The notes under the pieces were generated by a model. That model made no database searches and was not told the origin of the DNA. It was given only the letters and a program-made list of their open reading frames with translations. From Theobroma cacao (taxonomy: Eukaryota > Streptophyta > Magnoliopsida > Malvales > Malvaceae): DNA of 64,000 nt. A program made the translations under genes and the position numbers. The stretch's first letter is position 1. Each line of letters opens with the position of its first letter. The DNA lies in NCBI RefSeq assembly GCF_000208745.1, contig NC_030851.1:34455706-34519705 (forward strand), read 5' to 3'. Positions 29,701 through 42,261 of this stretch are shown here, piece by piece.

Positions 29701-31215
29701 ATGATCGGCCATTTTCAAAACTGCCTTAGGAGGATTCGTTTCCTTACCCAACCATCAATATCCCGTGCCCTTCTCCATGCTTCCTCTGAAAGTTTCACGC
29801 TTGCTCTGCCTGTTGAATCTTCTTACTTCAGTGGATCAGGTCACCAAGTAGTAGGCCAGTATGACATTGATGTTCTCATAGGTAAAGTTCGTGTCGGGAG
29901 CAGTCATGAAGAAGTCTTTCAGTGCCTCATGAGTGACCGAGAATGTAATGCTATACAGCTTTCCCATGACCTCGTTGAGAAGTTGCTTCACCGGTTCAAT
30001 GATGACTGGAAATCTGCGTTGGGTGCTTTTAAATGGGCAGCATCTCACCCAGGCTATAAACCCTCTCCTCAGGCATATGATTTGATGGTGGACATCCTAG
30101 GTAAAATGAAACAAATGGATCATATGAAGGATTTCTTGGAGGAGATGCGTCAAGGTCATTTTGTTACACTTAACACAATAGCCAAGGTTATGAGAAGGTT
30201 TGCTGGTGCAAGGGAATGGGAAAATGCTGTGAGGATATTTGATGAGTTGGAAACTTTTGGATTGGAGAAGAACACTTATTCAATGAACTTGCTGCTCGAC
30301 ACCCTTTGCAAAGAGAAATACGTTGAACGGGCCCGTGAAATTTTCTTGTTGCTTAAATCACACATTGCACCTGACGCTCAAACATTTAATATTTTCATTC
30401 ATGGTTGGTGCAAAATTAATCGCGTTGATGAGGCACATTGGTCAATTCAAGAGATGAAGGGACATGGTTTTCACCCTTCTGTCATTAGCTACACGACTAT
30501 CATTCAGTTTTATTGTTGCCAATGCAACTTTCGTAAAGTTTATGAACTTCTTGATGAAATGGCTGCCCAAGGTTGTCCTCCCAATGCGGTTACTTACACC
30601 ACTGTCATGTCCTCACTATTAAAGGCAGAGATGTTTGAGGAAGCTTTGCAAATTTCTTTGAGATTGAAAACTGCCGGATGCAAACCTGATACGCTTTTCT
30701 ACAACTGCTTGATCCATGTACTGGGGCGAGCTGGCCAAGTGAAAGATGCTGCTGAAGTTTTTGAGGTAGAGATGCCGAAGATTGGCGTTGCCCCCAATAC
30801 ATCAACATATAATTGCATGATTGCTATGCTTTGCCATCATGCTCAACAACAGAAGGCCCTCACTCTTCTTCAAGAGATGGAGAATTCGAAAATTTGCAAG
30901 CCGGATGTTCAGACATATTATCCATTACTGAAGTCATGCTTTAAAACTGGGAAGATAGATAGTCTGTTGAGCAAACTATTGAATGATATGGTTAATAAGC
31001 ATCATCTTAGTCTTGATATTTCAGCCTACTCACTACTGATTCATGGACTTTGTAGAGCAAACAGAACTCAGTGGGCTTACAGCCTGTTTGAAGCGATGAT
31101 TAGGAAGGATATAACACCAAAATATCGAACATGCCGTTTGCTTTTTGATGAAGTCAAAGAGAAGAATATGTATGATGCAGTTGAGAAAATTGAAGGTTTC
31201 ATGAAGAAATTATGA
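29701..31215 (+). CDS. Pentatricopeptide repeat (PPR) protein, P class, probably mitochondrial
   Basis: PPR proteins bind organelle RNA in a sequence-specific way and act in its processing, stability or translation. From the chosen ATG this is 504 residues without introns, as most PPR genes are. The N-terminus (MIGHFQNCLRRIRFLTQPSISRA begins it) is rich in Arg, Ser and Leu and poor in acid residues, as expected of a mitochondrial presequence. About ten tandem repeats of 34-36 residues run from roughly residue 150 to 490, for example DAQTFNIFIHGWCKINRVDE and NAVTYTTVMSSLLKAEMFEE. No E, DYW or SMR domain follows, so it is P class. The open frame extends upstream to 29569, but the residues there are hydrophobic low-complexity sequence, partly before a likely acceptor at 29659. 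The orthologue and RNA target are not identified. Confidence 0.92.
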   Translation: MIGHFQNCLRRIRFLTQPSISRALLHASSESFTLALPVESSYFSGSGHQVVGQYDIDVLIGKVRVGSSHEEVFQCLMSDRECNAIQLSHDLVEKLLHRFNDDWKSALGAFKWAASHPGYKPSPQAYDLMVDILGKMKQMDHMKDFLEEMRQGHFVTLNTIAKVMRRFAGAREWENAVRIFDELETFGLEKNTYSMNLLLDTLCKEKYVERAREIFLLLKSHIAPDAQTFNIFIHGWCKINRVDEAHWSIQEMKGHGFHPSVISYTTIIQFYCCQCNFRKVYELLDEMAAQGCPPNAVTYTTVMSSLLKAEMFEEALQISLRLKTAGCKPDTLFYNCLIHVLGRAGQVKDAAEVFEVEMPKIGVAPNTSTYNCMIAMLCHHAQQQKALTLLQEMENSKICKPDVQTYYPLLKSCFKTGKIDSLLSKLLNDMVNKHHLSLDISAYSLLIHGLCRANRTQWAYSLFEAMIRKDITPKYRTCRLLFDEVKEKNMYDAVEKIEGFMKKL

Positions 31216-34200
31216 ACTTGGCCAGGTGAGTATTTAGTCCTTTTTACCAGCACCCAAACACACTAAGAGCAGTCTGTGTTTGATGAGGATAAGGCTATCA
31301 TGAGCGAAGCATTTGTGGTTTTTCTCTGACATTTTGTGTTAAGATTAACAAAATGAAACAGGAGAAAAAGAAAAAAAAATAAAGAAAACCACAGATTTCA
31401 TATGTATTGCATTGAAGGTTTATTAGTTTGAACTAAATGTACCACCCACATGTATCTATCCTGACACACATGGTGTGTATACGTATATCTCAGTGTTTGC
31501 ACATGCTCATGCACATCTGGATTTGTTTATGTATATATTTGAAACTCTTGTTAGAATTTTTGTTTCTGAATCAGTATATACTTGCTTATCCCTGAGACTG
31601 ATGTTGATAGTCTAGAGAAGCTGCTGCACCATAGTTGGTAATCCTGTTAACCAATTTAAAGAATAAAGTGTTGCTGTTGCTTGCATTTACAGTCTTGATG
31701 GAGCAATGACTGTTGAAGTTGTAGATTTGAAGAGGATACAATAGATGCCCTGAATTTGGAGTCAAGTGTTGATTGCATTGTTGTGAGTGGGCCGAACAAG
31801 TTAGACTTTAGAAGAAGTGATCTTGTGATTCTTTTTTTTTTTTCGTTTCAGATCTGAGTGTTGTGTCCCCTAAAGTTACAATTTGAAGGTTGAAAATTTT
31901 TTAACATGTCTTAGCTTGGAGTATTTAACCTATATTTTAGGTTGGGTAAGTTTAAATTTATTTATTCTCCTTCCATGCTGCTTGAAAACTATGACTTTGT
32001 TTGAAATGCATATCTGTAACATATTTATAAAATTGACTTTATAGCTTACAGACTATAGTCTGAAGAGGAACAAAGGTCAGTCTGTGAACAATCAATTGTT
32101 TATATGGTCTTCTATTTTAAGATTATAAGTTATGGTGAGATTATTGTATACTATCTGCATATGTTGTAAACCAAGCAACTCTCTATCCCAATTACTGTCT
32201 CCCTAAGATTACCAAGGTCTGTCGATTCGAGAACACCATTTTGTTTCCCGTCCATTCCCATTATTGTTGTCTGTGGTAGTATTAACAGTTATGGTGGTTT
32301 GATGTTAAGGAAAAGTGGAGGAAAGGTTTGGAGTTATTAGATATTTTAGTGTCATGATGTGCTTGAGTAGGGCTGCTATAACCATCAATAACTTGGGTTA
32401 TGACAGTGGCCTTAACCTATTAAAGAGCCATTTTTGTGAATTATGAGATGTAAGATTAGATCTCATAGGTTTGGGTTGCATTCTCTTCCCCCACGTCCTT
32501 TTGCTGTTAAATTTGACCCTTTGGTTCACAATGGGGAGGCAGCATCACATGATCTTTGTCTTTTGAGTAGATAATGTAGCCTTTTACTGAAAATCATAAC
32601 TCGTGATCCAATGTTGTAATTACAAATAAATTAAAGAACCAAGTTTTTGGCCCCGCACTAGCCGGCTTTTTCATGCCTTCCCTACCATTATTTTTGTTGC
32701 AATTGCATTATTATATACGTCAATCATTGGTAATTAACTATCGGTGGTGACCATCTTGTCCTTATGCTCCGTCGTTTTTACTTCTTTAATTCATTCCCGG
32801 TGGAGTTGTCAAAGCTCTCGTGCTGGTTAAACAGAAAAAATGTCATGTCATTCCAAGCTTTTTCTCTTCAATTCCTATCAACAAAAACAAAGTGAACTGA
32901 ATAGCTAGAGCCTAAAGCAAGCGAAGCTCTGATAGCATAAAGAAACAGAGAGCTCTTGATAAATATTGAATTGAACTCAATGGCTTCTGCCTTTATATTT
33001 GAGGTCAGAGGGAAAGAGTTCTATTTGTATACAAGAATTATATCATATAAGGTAACTCTTCTGTACAATTTATTATATACTACAAAGTAATAAAAGGCCG
33101 AGATTATCATAATGACAATTCTGACTTCTTGACATTAATTGAATAGCATGAGTCTTGCCATAAGTCTGCTAAAGAATCCCTTCAATCTTGCTTGGAGTCA
33201 ACTACAGAATCACTTGATACAGGGGAGAATTCTGGTATCCTCAACAGTTCTCATATTAATTAAGAATGGAGGTTGAAGTGAGAGGAAGAAGAAAATGAAG
33301 AAACATTAAAACTACAGAAGAATAACATGTGGTTGGTCGTGAGAAACCTCAATCTGTTTAAACAATGGAGTAAAAGGAAAATTGTTGCTTGCATAGATAA
33401 CAAACATTTTTGTTCCTTTGAAATTATCGTTCAAAAAAAGAAAGAAAACACTAAGAATGATGAGCATTCCAGTAATCAGCCAAGAGATAGGTACAACAAC
33501 ACGTCCAAGGTTGAGCTATTAGGCTTAAAATCAGTGATATTAGCCAAAGAGCCGGCAGAGCTTGGAAGTGTAGGAAACTAGTAACATAGCCCACTCAGAT
33601 TATTACAAAGCATATTATTAGTATATGAATTGATTGACTATTTCCACTGCCACCATGCTTTAAACAGAGACAAAGTCCAATTGAGTGGTTTTTTGCAGAT
33701 TAGAACGGGTATGGAGAAGGTGGTCATTGGTCATAACTTCATACCTATTTGGATGCCAATAGAAAGAGTCTGAATCAGACAAAAACATTCCCTCAACTTA
33801 AGCTTAGATTCACAATTTGAGACCTTTCTCGCCAAACATATTAGCCGATTCAAAATACCCAAATCTTTAGTTAGGAAGCAGTATTAATCACTAGGTACTG
33901 AACTAAGCTAGCTTAAAATCTTGACCCTATCTCTGCCAATTGAATTACTAGACTCTAATCCAAGCATTCAACAGAAGATATAGTATTGACCCTATTTATG
34001 TAGGCTTCAACTATGCTGTCAAATTAGGGCCACTTTCCCACCATCGATTTCTGGTCCTTGCATGGCCACAAAAAAAAACTATAGAAATAAGAAGAATTGA
34101 TATCATGAGCCTACCAAAGAACAATGTTATCATTTGAAGCAATAAAAAAAAATGAGTGTTGAGTAGAAATTTATGTCCAAGGTTGCATTCATCAATGCAA

Positions 34201-34900
34201 AAGTGAGTAATTATTCTAGCCTTCAGTGTTGAAATCAGAGGCTAAAAAGAAAGCTATGCACATGCTTGCTGCTTCTGATTGCCATAATTTTGTACTAATG
34301 AGAATGGTGTCCACAACCTGAAGTGCTGTTCCCCAACTACTTGCCAGTTGCCAGATTCCCCTCTATTCTAAACACCCAGACCGTTAGGTCCATACTCAAT
34401 TCTGACCGTAAAGATTTATCAGCTACTACAACCTTCAAGCAGTAAAAATATAGCAATTCCCAACCCTTGCGTTCCAGAGAGGGCAAAAGAACAGTAGCAA
34501 TGTTTCACAATTAAGGAAGACAGCAGCTTAATAGGGCCTAATAACCACCCAGTCAGCAGCTTTTGGGGAGCCACATTGACATGGTATATAACTTAATGAA
34601 TGGAGAATGATTTAGCTAAAAAGGACTTGATTGCAAAGAATAAGTATATTGGGGTTGATTGGGGGACCTGCAATTAGCCTAAAACTAAAAGGCCACTCTC
34701 TTTCTTTTTTTACTAAAAAGGAGCCCAGGGAAATCATCAATGTGCGGACCCAACTGCCACCTTAACAAAAAGGCACTCCCTTCCCATTTCCCCAACTGAG
34801 TCTAATTACATAAATTGCTTTTCTCTTTATATGGTCACTGGGCTTTTACGGACAAGACAAGAGGAATCTGAGTAACATTTTTCCTTGCACTTTCCTGGCT
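31216..34900. other. Intergenic region with a Copia LTR relic
   Basis: Includes the PPR 3' UTR at its left; a GTGAGT donor-like site follows the stop codon at once, so a spliced 3' UTR is possible. Apart from the LTR relic at 32926-33246 I see no recognisable element. The short plus-strand frame at 33327-33581 has no known domain. Confidence 0.5.
32926..33246 (-). mobile_element. Copia-type LTR with adjacent primer-binding site
   Basis: On the minus strand a segment begins TGTTGAGGATACC at 33246 and runs 309 bases to ...CTCTCTGTTTCTTTA at 32938. The LTR end, normally CA, is TA here. It is followed by TGCTATCAGAGC (32937-32926), one base different from the TGGTATCAGAGC primer-binding site complementary to initiator tRNA-Met that marks Ty1/Copia elements. 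The order LTR then PBS shows this is the 5' LTR of an element pointing leftward. Internal coding sequence is lacking, so it is truncated. TSD was not established. Confidence 0.65.
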
Positions 34901-35526
34901 ACTGTTTTCTCCACCATAAAAACCTGACCAAAAATCTACGCTTCAATTGGCCTTTTTCTGGTTTGTTTTCATCTGTAAACTGTGTAGAGTAGTTTGGTAT
35001 CTTGGGTCTTTTTATGTTTATCTGTAAGAAATCCATAACTTTCCCTTTAAAGAACCTTCTTTATTTCCTCACACGTTCAGCTTCATCTTTAGTAGTTATA
35101 CCATGGCTGATGACTCTATAGCCCTCGTATTCTCCTCCTAATTCTCTACTCAACTGTTCTTGGAGGTAGAAGTAGAGTCATCGTGGTCATGGATAAGCCA
35201 TCTTTCAACTGCCAACTTCAACCTTCTGCCTCTCTCTCTTTTAGTCTTTTCAGAACTTTTACTAGGTAGTTCTGTTTTTTCTCATTTCCTTTCTTTTATA
35301 CTCTTAATCTCTCTGAAGCGCGCAACCTTGCTGGTTCTATTTTTATTCTTGATCTTCATTTCCAAGTTTTCTTGTGCTATCTTCTTTTGTTTTTTATCAG
35401 TTTTCACTTTTCTTATACTTCCACTTGAGCCCTTGAGTTATCTGGCCTTTTCCAAGATATATAACTCTGTTGGATCGTCGCTGAAATCTTGTAAGAGCTG
35501 ATATTTGTAGTGAATCCAATACTATA
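34901..35526 (+). other. Promoter and 5' leader of the ankyrin gene
   Basis: Pyrimidine-rich sequence before the ankyrin start codon. It carries an upstream ATG at 35160 opening a 113-codon hydrophobic frame that ends at 35501, just before the main start. If transcription begins upstream of 35160 this would be a long uORF; more likely it is chance, since T-rich DNA gives hydrophobic frames. Confidence 0.4.
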
Positions 35527-38500
35527 ATGCCGCCTTCTTACTTCCCTCTGCGCTGGGAGAGCACTGGAGACCAATGGTGGTATGCGTTACCTATTGATTG
35601 GGCATCTGCAAATGGCCTTTACGATCTGGTCATTGAGCTTCTCCACCTTGACACCAATCTTCTCATCAAGCTCACTTCTCTGCGCAGAATCCGCCGTCTC
35701 GAAACCGTGTGGGACGATGAGGCTCAGTTTCATGATGTTGCCAAATGCCGCTCTCTTGTTGCAAGAAGACTTCTTCAAGAATGTGAGACCAAGAAAGGTA
35801 ACAATTCCTTGATTAGAGCTGGCTATGGAGGCTGGCTGTTGTACACTGCTGCCTCAGCTGGTGACGTGGATTTTGTTAAGGAACTGTTAGAGAGAGACCC
35901 TCTTCTTGTATTTGGAGAAGGAGAGTACGGTGTCACTGATATATTTTACGCAGCGGCTAGGAGCAAGAGCTCTGAGGTTTTCAGGCTGCTGCTTGATTTT
36001 GCTGTGTCGTCCAGGAGTTGCCTTAGCAGTGAAGGAGAAGCGGAGGATGAATTGAGTGAAAGTCGTTCGGCTTTCAAGTGGGAAATGATGAATAGAGCGG
36101 TTCATGCTGCGGCTAGAGGGGGGAGTTTAGAGATTTTGAGGGAGCTTCTTGGGGATTGTAGTGATGTACTGGTTTATAGAGATATGCAGGGGTCTACTAT
36201 CTTGCATACAGCCTCTGGAAGAGGGCAGGTTGAGGTAAGGCACTAAATCTTAGCGTTTATTTCTCTTAGTTCAAGTTCAATTGCTGAATCACTAAATCTT
36301 AGCGTTTATTTCTCTTAGTTCAAGTTCAATTGCTGAATCATACTTCTCTAATGTTCCTCTTTAGTCTTTATAAGCATTTATATCTACTTAACCTCGCCAG
36401 GCAGTGGATAATCATTCAACAATCTTAAGTAGTGGTGTATATTTGGCAGTCAGCATTCCTTTGCATAAATTGATTCTGCGTGATGGATAGAAGATGATCC
36501 ATGGAAAGAACAAAAAAGATTAGGTGTTGTGCATGTCTTCAGGGATTGTTATATTTCAAATGAATGCCTGCATCTTGTGAGAGTTAAGATAATGTTTTTG
36601 TGTGATTTGTTGGTTTTAAAAAAGGCTAAAAGAGAGAAGTCCTGAATGGTAAACACTACTTCCTTCCCAAAAAAAATTAGTCATCGGCATCATTCAGACA
36701 TGCTGCTATCCATTTGCACATAATTAGTGTATAAATCAGGGCAACTTGCAGTTTGCGCCCAAAATTCGTTTTTGGTCAAGTGTGGATGTCCCATTGTAAA
36801 CAGTTTGATATCTCTCAAAGGTATGTCCCAGTCCCAGGATATGCAGGTTCTTTAACATGAAGGTCCCTAGTTTAGTTCTCTGTATCAGTAGTGCTGAGCT
36901 CCCTATCTGCTTTAAAGTATGCTCATATCATAATTATTACTACTAAAATATTTCAATCTTGAAGTTAAATTATTTGAGGTTGCAACTGTAACTAGCTCCT
37001 TAATATTGTTTTCTAGAAATTATGTGCATTGTTTCCAAGCCTTTCTCAAATACCTTCAATTGATGGGATTTGTACCTTTCTGAATACTAAAACACTGTAT
37101 ATAGGTGTTCTTTTTTTAGTATGTTCTAATATATTTTCTTCATCGTTGCCTATTAATGAACCAAATTAACTCTTTCTTTTATAGCGTCTGTATTTACCAA
37201 TCTTCTTCTAGCTCTCAGAAATTGTTATGTATCTTTTCTTGTCTTTTACAATGCAGGTAGTGCAGGATCTTTTAGCATCGTTTGACATCGTAGCCTCTCC
37301 AGATAATCAAGGGAACACTGCATTGCATGTGGCAGCTTATCGGGGTTATTTAAAGGTTGTGGAGTTTCTGATTCATGCGTCTCCCTGTTTGGCCTATGTG
37401 AAAAACAATCATGGGGATACTTTTCTTCATGTGGCTGTGGCTGCGTTTAGAACCCCAGGCTTCCGAAGAATAGACCGCCAGATTGAGCTTATGAAACAAT
37501 TAGTATGCGGTGAGGTTGTGGACATGCAAGATATCATCAATGCCAGAAACTTGGATGGAAGAACTGCTCTGCATATGGCTGTAAGTGAGAATGTTCAATC
37601 TAATCTGGTGGAACTACTCATGGCTGTGCCATCTATTGACTTGAATGTCCGTGATGGTGATGGCATGACCCCGTTAGATCTCCTCCAGAGACGGCCAAAA
37701 TCAGCATCTTCTGAAATTTTAATCAAAGAACTAATTGCAGCTGGAGGGATCTCCTACTGTCAGGACAATGTGGCAAGAAGTGCCATTGTTTCCCATCTAA
37801 GAGGGCAGGGAATTGGTGGCAGTCCAGGAACTTCATTTAGAATTCCTGATGCAGAGATATTCTTGTACACCGGCTCTGAAAATGCATATGATGCAGGTTG
37901 TGATCAAGCAAGTGTGGAATATAGTTCATGCCTGAGTGAACTAAGTGACTTGAACTTAAGTGATTCATTAGATGATAAGAAGTCAAGCTCCATAAATCAT
38001 ACTGCAATGCGCCTAAGATTTTTTCTCCAGTGGCCCAGGAAGAAGGAGACAAAAGCTGCTAGCACAGAATCAGTAGATGATGATCCTCTGGAGTTTATGA
38101 GTACTTGTAGAAATTGGGGTGACAGTCATATTCCGCTTCGTGAAAAGTACTCTAAACCTTTATCTCTTCCAAAAAACAAAAGGACATTTTCTCTGAGGAG
38201 TGATCTTCCAAGCCGATCCACCAGAAAGAAATTTACAGCAGGGCTAACTCAAGGTGTGATCCAGGCAGTGCCACATTTAGCTGCTCCTTTTAAATCACCT
38301 CCAAGTCCCTTCTCAGGGTCTTCCGTGGCCTCACCTATTTCAGTGGATGAACAAAAGGGTGTTCGTGTTGCTCAACTCCCTTGCTCAAATCCATCATTTA
38401 ACAGTAAAACAGCACAAATGAATCCGAAGCAAACTTCACTCGATAAGAGGCTGATGAACCAGTGTTTCTGTTTAGGAGCACAAGGCCTGGCTGTGGAAGA

Positions 38501-38561
38501 TAGTAGAAGTTGCGCACGGCTGGACCGCAGCATTAAGAGTGTCGGTTCTTTAGTTGCTTGA
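35527..38561 (+). CDS. Ankyrin-repeat protein
   Basis: Two exons, 35527-36234 and 37257-38561, join in frame (GAG|GTAGTG) to 670 residues. The N-terminus MPPSYFPLRWESTGDQWWYA is a conserved opening I associate with a small plant ankyrin family. Ankyrin repeats run from about residue 25 to 400: GGWLLYTAASAGDVDFVKEL, GSTILHTASGRGQVEVVQDL, GNTALHVAAYRGYLKVVEFL, DGRTALHMAVSENVQSNLVE and DGMTPLDLLQRRP are clear units. The C-terminal 250 residues are hydrophilic, rich in Ser, Lys and Arg, and look unstructured. No membrane segments, so not the ACD6 type, and no RING or BTB domain. Ankyrin repeats mediate protein binding; the partner is unknown. The 1,022-bp intron opens with a perfect 49-bp duplication. 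Confidence 0.92.
36242..36339. repeat. 49-bp perfect tandem duplication in ankyrin intron
   Basis: 36242-36290 and 36291-36339 are identical, starting ACTAAATCTTAGCG and ending TTGCTGAATC. It begins seven bases after the donor site. Perfect identity implies very recent origin or an assembly artefact. Confidence 0.95.
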
Positions 38562-38933
38562 TGCAGCTTCATGGAAGGGTTGCAGTTTTGAGAAAGACAA
38601 CTGACAGCCTAGGAATCTAGTTTTCAATGAGCTTCCTACGTTTACTCTTCAATTTCCAGTGTTTGAGTGCATAAAGTATGTATAGAAGATCTGAATAAAT
38701 CAAAGGGATACATTGAAAAAGACCAGATTTTTGAAGTATCTGTAAACATCCCAAGTTGTATCATATCTTAGTTTGTTGTTGAAGTTGGATGATTCTAAAT
38801 TTCATGAAAACAATCCAGACAATATTATTCTTTTTCATTTTTCTGAAAACAAACTGCCAGTGAAAATGAAGCTTCTATCTGCTTATGACTATTAACTGTT
38901 ATTTATACTTTTGTTCATGATCCAGGGTGCAAT

Positions 38934-39290
38934 CCACTTGACAAACATGCAGATGTCAGGAAGCAAGCAGCAAAATTAGCTACGATTATCCCACTGAAAA
39001 CAAAAAAAGGAGACAGTTGAACTGAAAGCATCTCACCAATGTTGAAGAAATGAGAGAGAGCAGCCCAAACTATGCTCCAAGCTTTTTTTAAGTACGCTGT
39101 AAAGCCATCAGGCCCTGATTCCTTGTCATTCTTCATAGAGAACATTGTTGATCGTATCTCTTCTGCTGAAATCGATGCTTGCAAAGGGTTTTGAAATTTC
39201 TCTGGCAGAGACACTTGAAGGATTGACTGCAGATTGCCAACTGAGCATTGTTCTATTCTGAGTGTTTCCTGGCATTTGAGCACAACGTAA
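38934..39290 (-). pseudogene. LINE (non-LTR retrotransposon) reverse-transcriptase fragment
   Basis: The minus-strand frame contains EEIRSTMFSMKNDKESGPDG followed by FTAYLKKAWSIVW and FFNIGEML. This is the start of the reverse-transcriptase domain of plant L1-type LINEs, where EEI..A.FSM...KAPGPDGF..FF...W is usual. The frame degenerates after GEML and both the endonuclease and the catalytic YADD region are absent. It is a dead fragment inserted in the opposite orientation to the ankyrin gene. Confidence 0.75.
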
Positions 39291-39724
39291 TTGTTAGGCA
39301 GATACCCTTAAAAACTAATTTTATTATTTATTTATTAGATAAATAAATTATTATATCAATTATTGATTTCATATATATTATATTTTAACAAATATTTTAT
39401 TTCTTTATGACATATAAGATATGATCATAAATTATTTGGTAATATTGTAGAAAAACTATACTAATAGTTGATGAACTATTCAGTAGGGAGTTATAGTTCT
39501 TCAGCTTTTTGTTGATTAAAATTGGTTAAAATTGTTCTAGGTTAAATGTGACAAACTATTTAAAGCCTACACTTGTAATGACTCTATCAAAAAGGATAGA
39601 ATGTTTTAACTCTAGCATTGGGGTATTGACTTTAAAGCAAACAAATAGGTACAGAGTATGAAATATATACATTGAACAAGATCTAATTAAAGAGCACCAT
39701 ATACGACTGTCACAATTTATCAAT

Positions 39725-40638
39725 GATCAAAATACCCACCAAGCCCATGTACTCATGTATTTTATTCAATTTAATCCTTGTACTCGAAATCAAAATAATT
39801 TAATCACTTAATTTTGAAAATTATTTAAATTCAGTCTCTCCCTCTAATAACATCCAAATTTACCGTTAAGGATAATGACATCAGCATTGACATGGCTCTA
39901 ATATGACATATTTAAATTAATCAACCTATTTTACTAATTTGAGTTAAGCTAAAATTAAAAACTAGTCAAATAAATTTTAAATTTTTATATTATTATAAAT
40001 AGCAAAAAAAAAGTTACTTAGTCATTTTATATTTTTTTATTTCAATATAATACAAATTGTTCATCTAAATTTGGCTTTAGCTATGAAATTTTTTTCATAA
40101 AAGAAGAATTCAAACTTAATTTTTGCAAAGAAGATAAATTAATGTACATATTTTAGAATCAAATAATCAAGTAAGAAAATATTTATATATATATATATTA
40201 AGACCATAAATCTTTTACACTTAAATATTTGACTTAATAATAAGTATATCTATCATCTACATAAATATTTGTATTTTTCAAATATTTTTTTTCAATTTAA
40301 TCGTGACACAATTTTTTTTAAAATTTTTTTAATCTGTCACATGGCACTGACATGTTAGCATGTTAATGCCTTATCACTATGTAGTGCCTTGTGGCACTAC
40401 TTCGTCATCACATTGGTGCCACGTGGCATGTCACGTCATCATGTTGGTATCACATCATCAAAATATACCACATCAGTACTAACGTTATCCCTTTCAATGT
40501 TAAAATTGGATGCGATTAAAGGGAGAGATTAAATTAAAATAATTTTTAAAATTAAGGGACTAGATTATTTTGAATTTGAATATAGAGACTAAATTGAATA
40601 AAATGCATGAGTACAAAGACTTAGTGGATATTTTGACC
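39725..40638. mobile_element. Long-TIR MITE, family member 1 (Mutator-like by TSD length)
   Basis: A 914-bp element with terminal inverted repeats of roughly 140 bases: left end GATCAAAATACCCACCAAG, right end (reverse complement) GGTCAAAATATCCACTAAG, followed by matching TGTACTCATG and TTTTATTCAATTTA runs. It is flanked by 10-base near-identical direct repeats, ATTTATCAAT (39715-39724) and ATTTATTAAT (40639-40648). No coding capacity. Long TIRs with 9-10 bp TSDs suggest a Mutator-type non-autonomous element; that class assignment is inference. Confidence 0.8.
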
Positions 40639-42261
40639 ATTTATTAATTGTCTTTAAACTTGATAGGTCAATATAATTTATTTAATATCTATATGACTTT
40701 AATGTTGCTAACAGGTGATGCTAAATTTAAAGGCTATGCCCTAATACATTGGGTTATGCACATGTTAAATAAGTTTCATTGGATGTTCAACAAAAGATTC
40801 ACCATTTTTTATTGAGAAAAATATTCAAGCGATTTTCATATAATTGTTAGACTCAAGAAATCCAATTAGTATGTTTTCCAAAAGTGATTTAAACTTATTT
40901 TATTTATATTAATATTATATATTAATATTTTTGAAGAAAAATATTTTTCAAAGTCTAACAATAATGAAAATCAAGAATTGGTATTAATGGGTTTGATGTG
41001 ACAATAGAAATTAATTTATTTATAAAGCCTATGAGGAATATGGTACGGTGAAATAACTTATTACAATGAAAGGAATCTCATTGATAATTATTTTCTGTAC
41101 AGAGGTCAATTGTAATGTGTTAATAAGCATTATTGTAATTAATGGGTTTGAACTGATTTTATAAAATGCGTATCTTAATCTTCTCTGGGATAGATCTTTA
41201 ACTTTTATATTAGATAACAATTGTTATTATTGAATTAAAATTTTGCATTTATTTACAAACAAACAAAGAAACTACAACAATTGAAATAGAATTATTTTTA
41301 AAATTCACTTATCCAAAACCTCATAACCACCACTTGCTCTCTTTTCATTTTACCAAATATTGTAGAAACAAAAAAAAAAATCGTTTTTTACACTTTTTCT
41401 TGTCAGCATTCTCTGTGTAGAAAACTTTTGGCATTAATTTAATTTTCATGTCATGATAATCAGTAAGATTGATTTATTTACCTATTTTATTTTTAACATT
41501 TTCAGCTTTAAATTATTTTTTTATTTAATAATTTTTACTTGATGATTTTGATTTAGGATTTACCTTCTTAGCTATTTATTGTTGAAAGCAATTTGATTAA
41601 ACACCTAAGGTTAATTGTTACTTATTTATTTAGGGATTGCTTGATTGTTTTCCTACAAATTAGTTGTGCATTTTTTTTTGCTCGAATTATTGTGAACAAT
41701 TAAATTTTTTATTCGGAGATTGCTTTCTCATTGAATTGTTTATTAATATTGTATTTAATTTTTGTGATTAATTTTATAGAATTGTTTCTCCATTAAATTG
41801 TTTATTGATAGTCCTTAATATTTTTTAAGAGATTGCCTTTCATCAAAATTTTTGTTATTATATTTATTAATTTTTGTTTGTTGTTAAGTTTATCTAGAAA
41901 TTGATATTATTATCATTATTAAATTATTTATGATTATACTAGTTAATTGTTTTAAGTAAATTATTAAAATTGATTTCTTTGAATAATTTTTAAGATTTAT
42001 TTGTATGATTTTTATATGACCTTTTTTTGTTTAAGTTGTTTTATATTATTATCAAATATTAAATTTTTAATATGATTGTTTAAATTATAAATATTATTTT
42101 CGATTTTTATTTTTGATTTTTCATCAAAATCCTGATTCACCACTGTCAGGTGTATTGGCTACTTCAGCGACTGACATAGCATAGTTACTGTCTTGAACAC
42201 CACTCAGATTTGTTTTAGGGGTCCCATATTTTGGAATTTATTGAGGAGACAAAAAGAAACG

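Larger units (their letters stand above)
38562..42261. other. Intergenic region with LINE and MITE relics
   Basis: Begins with the ankyrin 3' UTR, then a LINE fragment (38934-39290) and a MITE (39725-40638). The rest, 40650-42200, is extremely AT-rich with no gene-like frame. The LHT-like pseudogene promoter would be at its right end. Confidence 0.55.

Noticed and set aside
35160..35501. 113-codon hydrophobic frame before the ankyrin gene
   Set aside because: T-rich leader DNA gives hydrophobic residues by chance; no similarity or coding pattern is seen. Noted only as a possible uORF.
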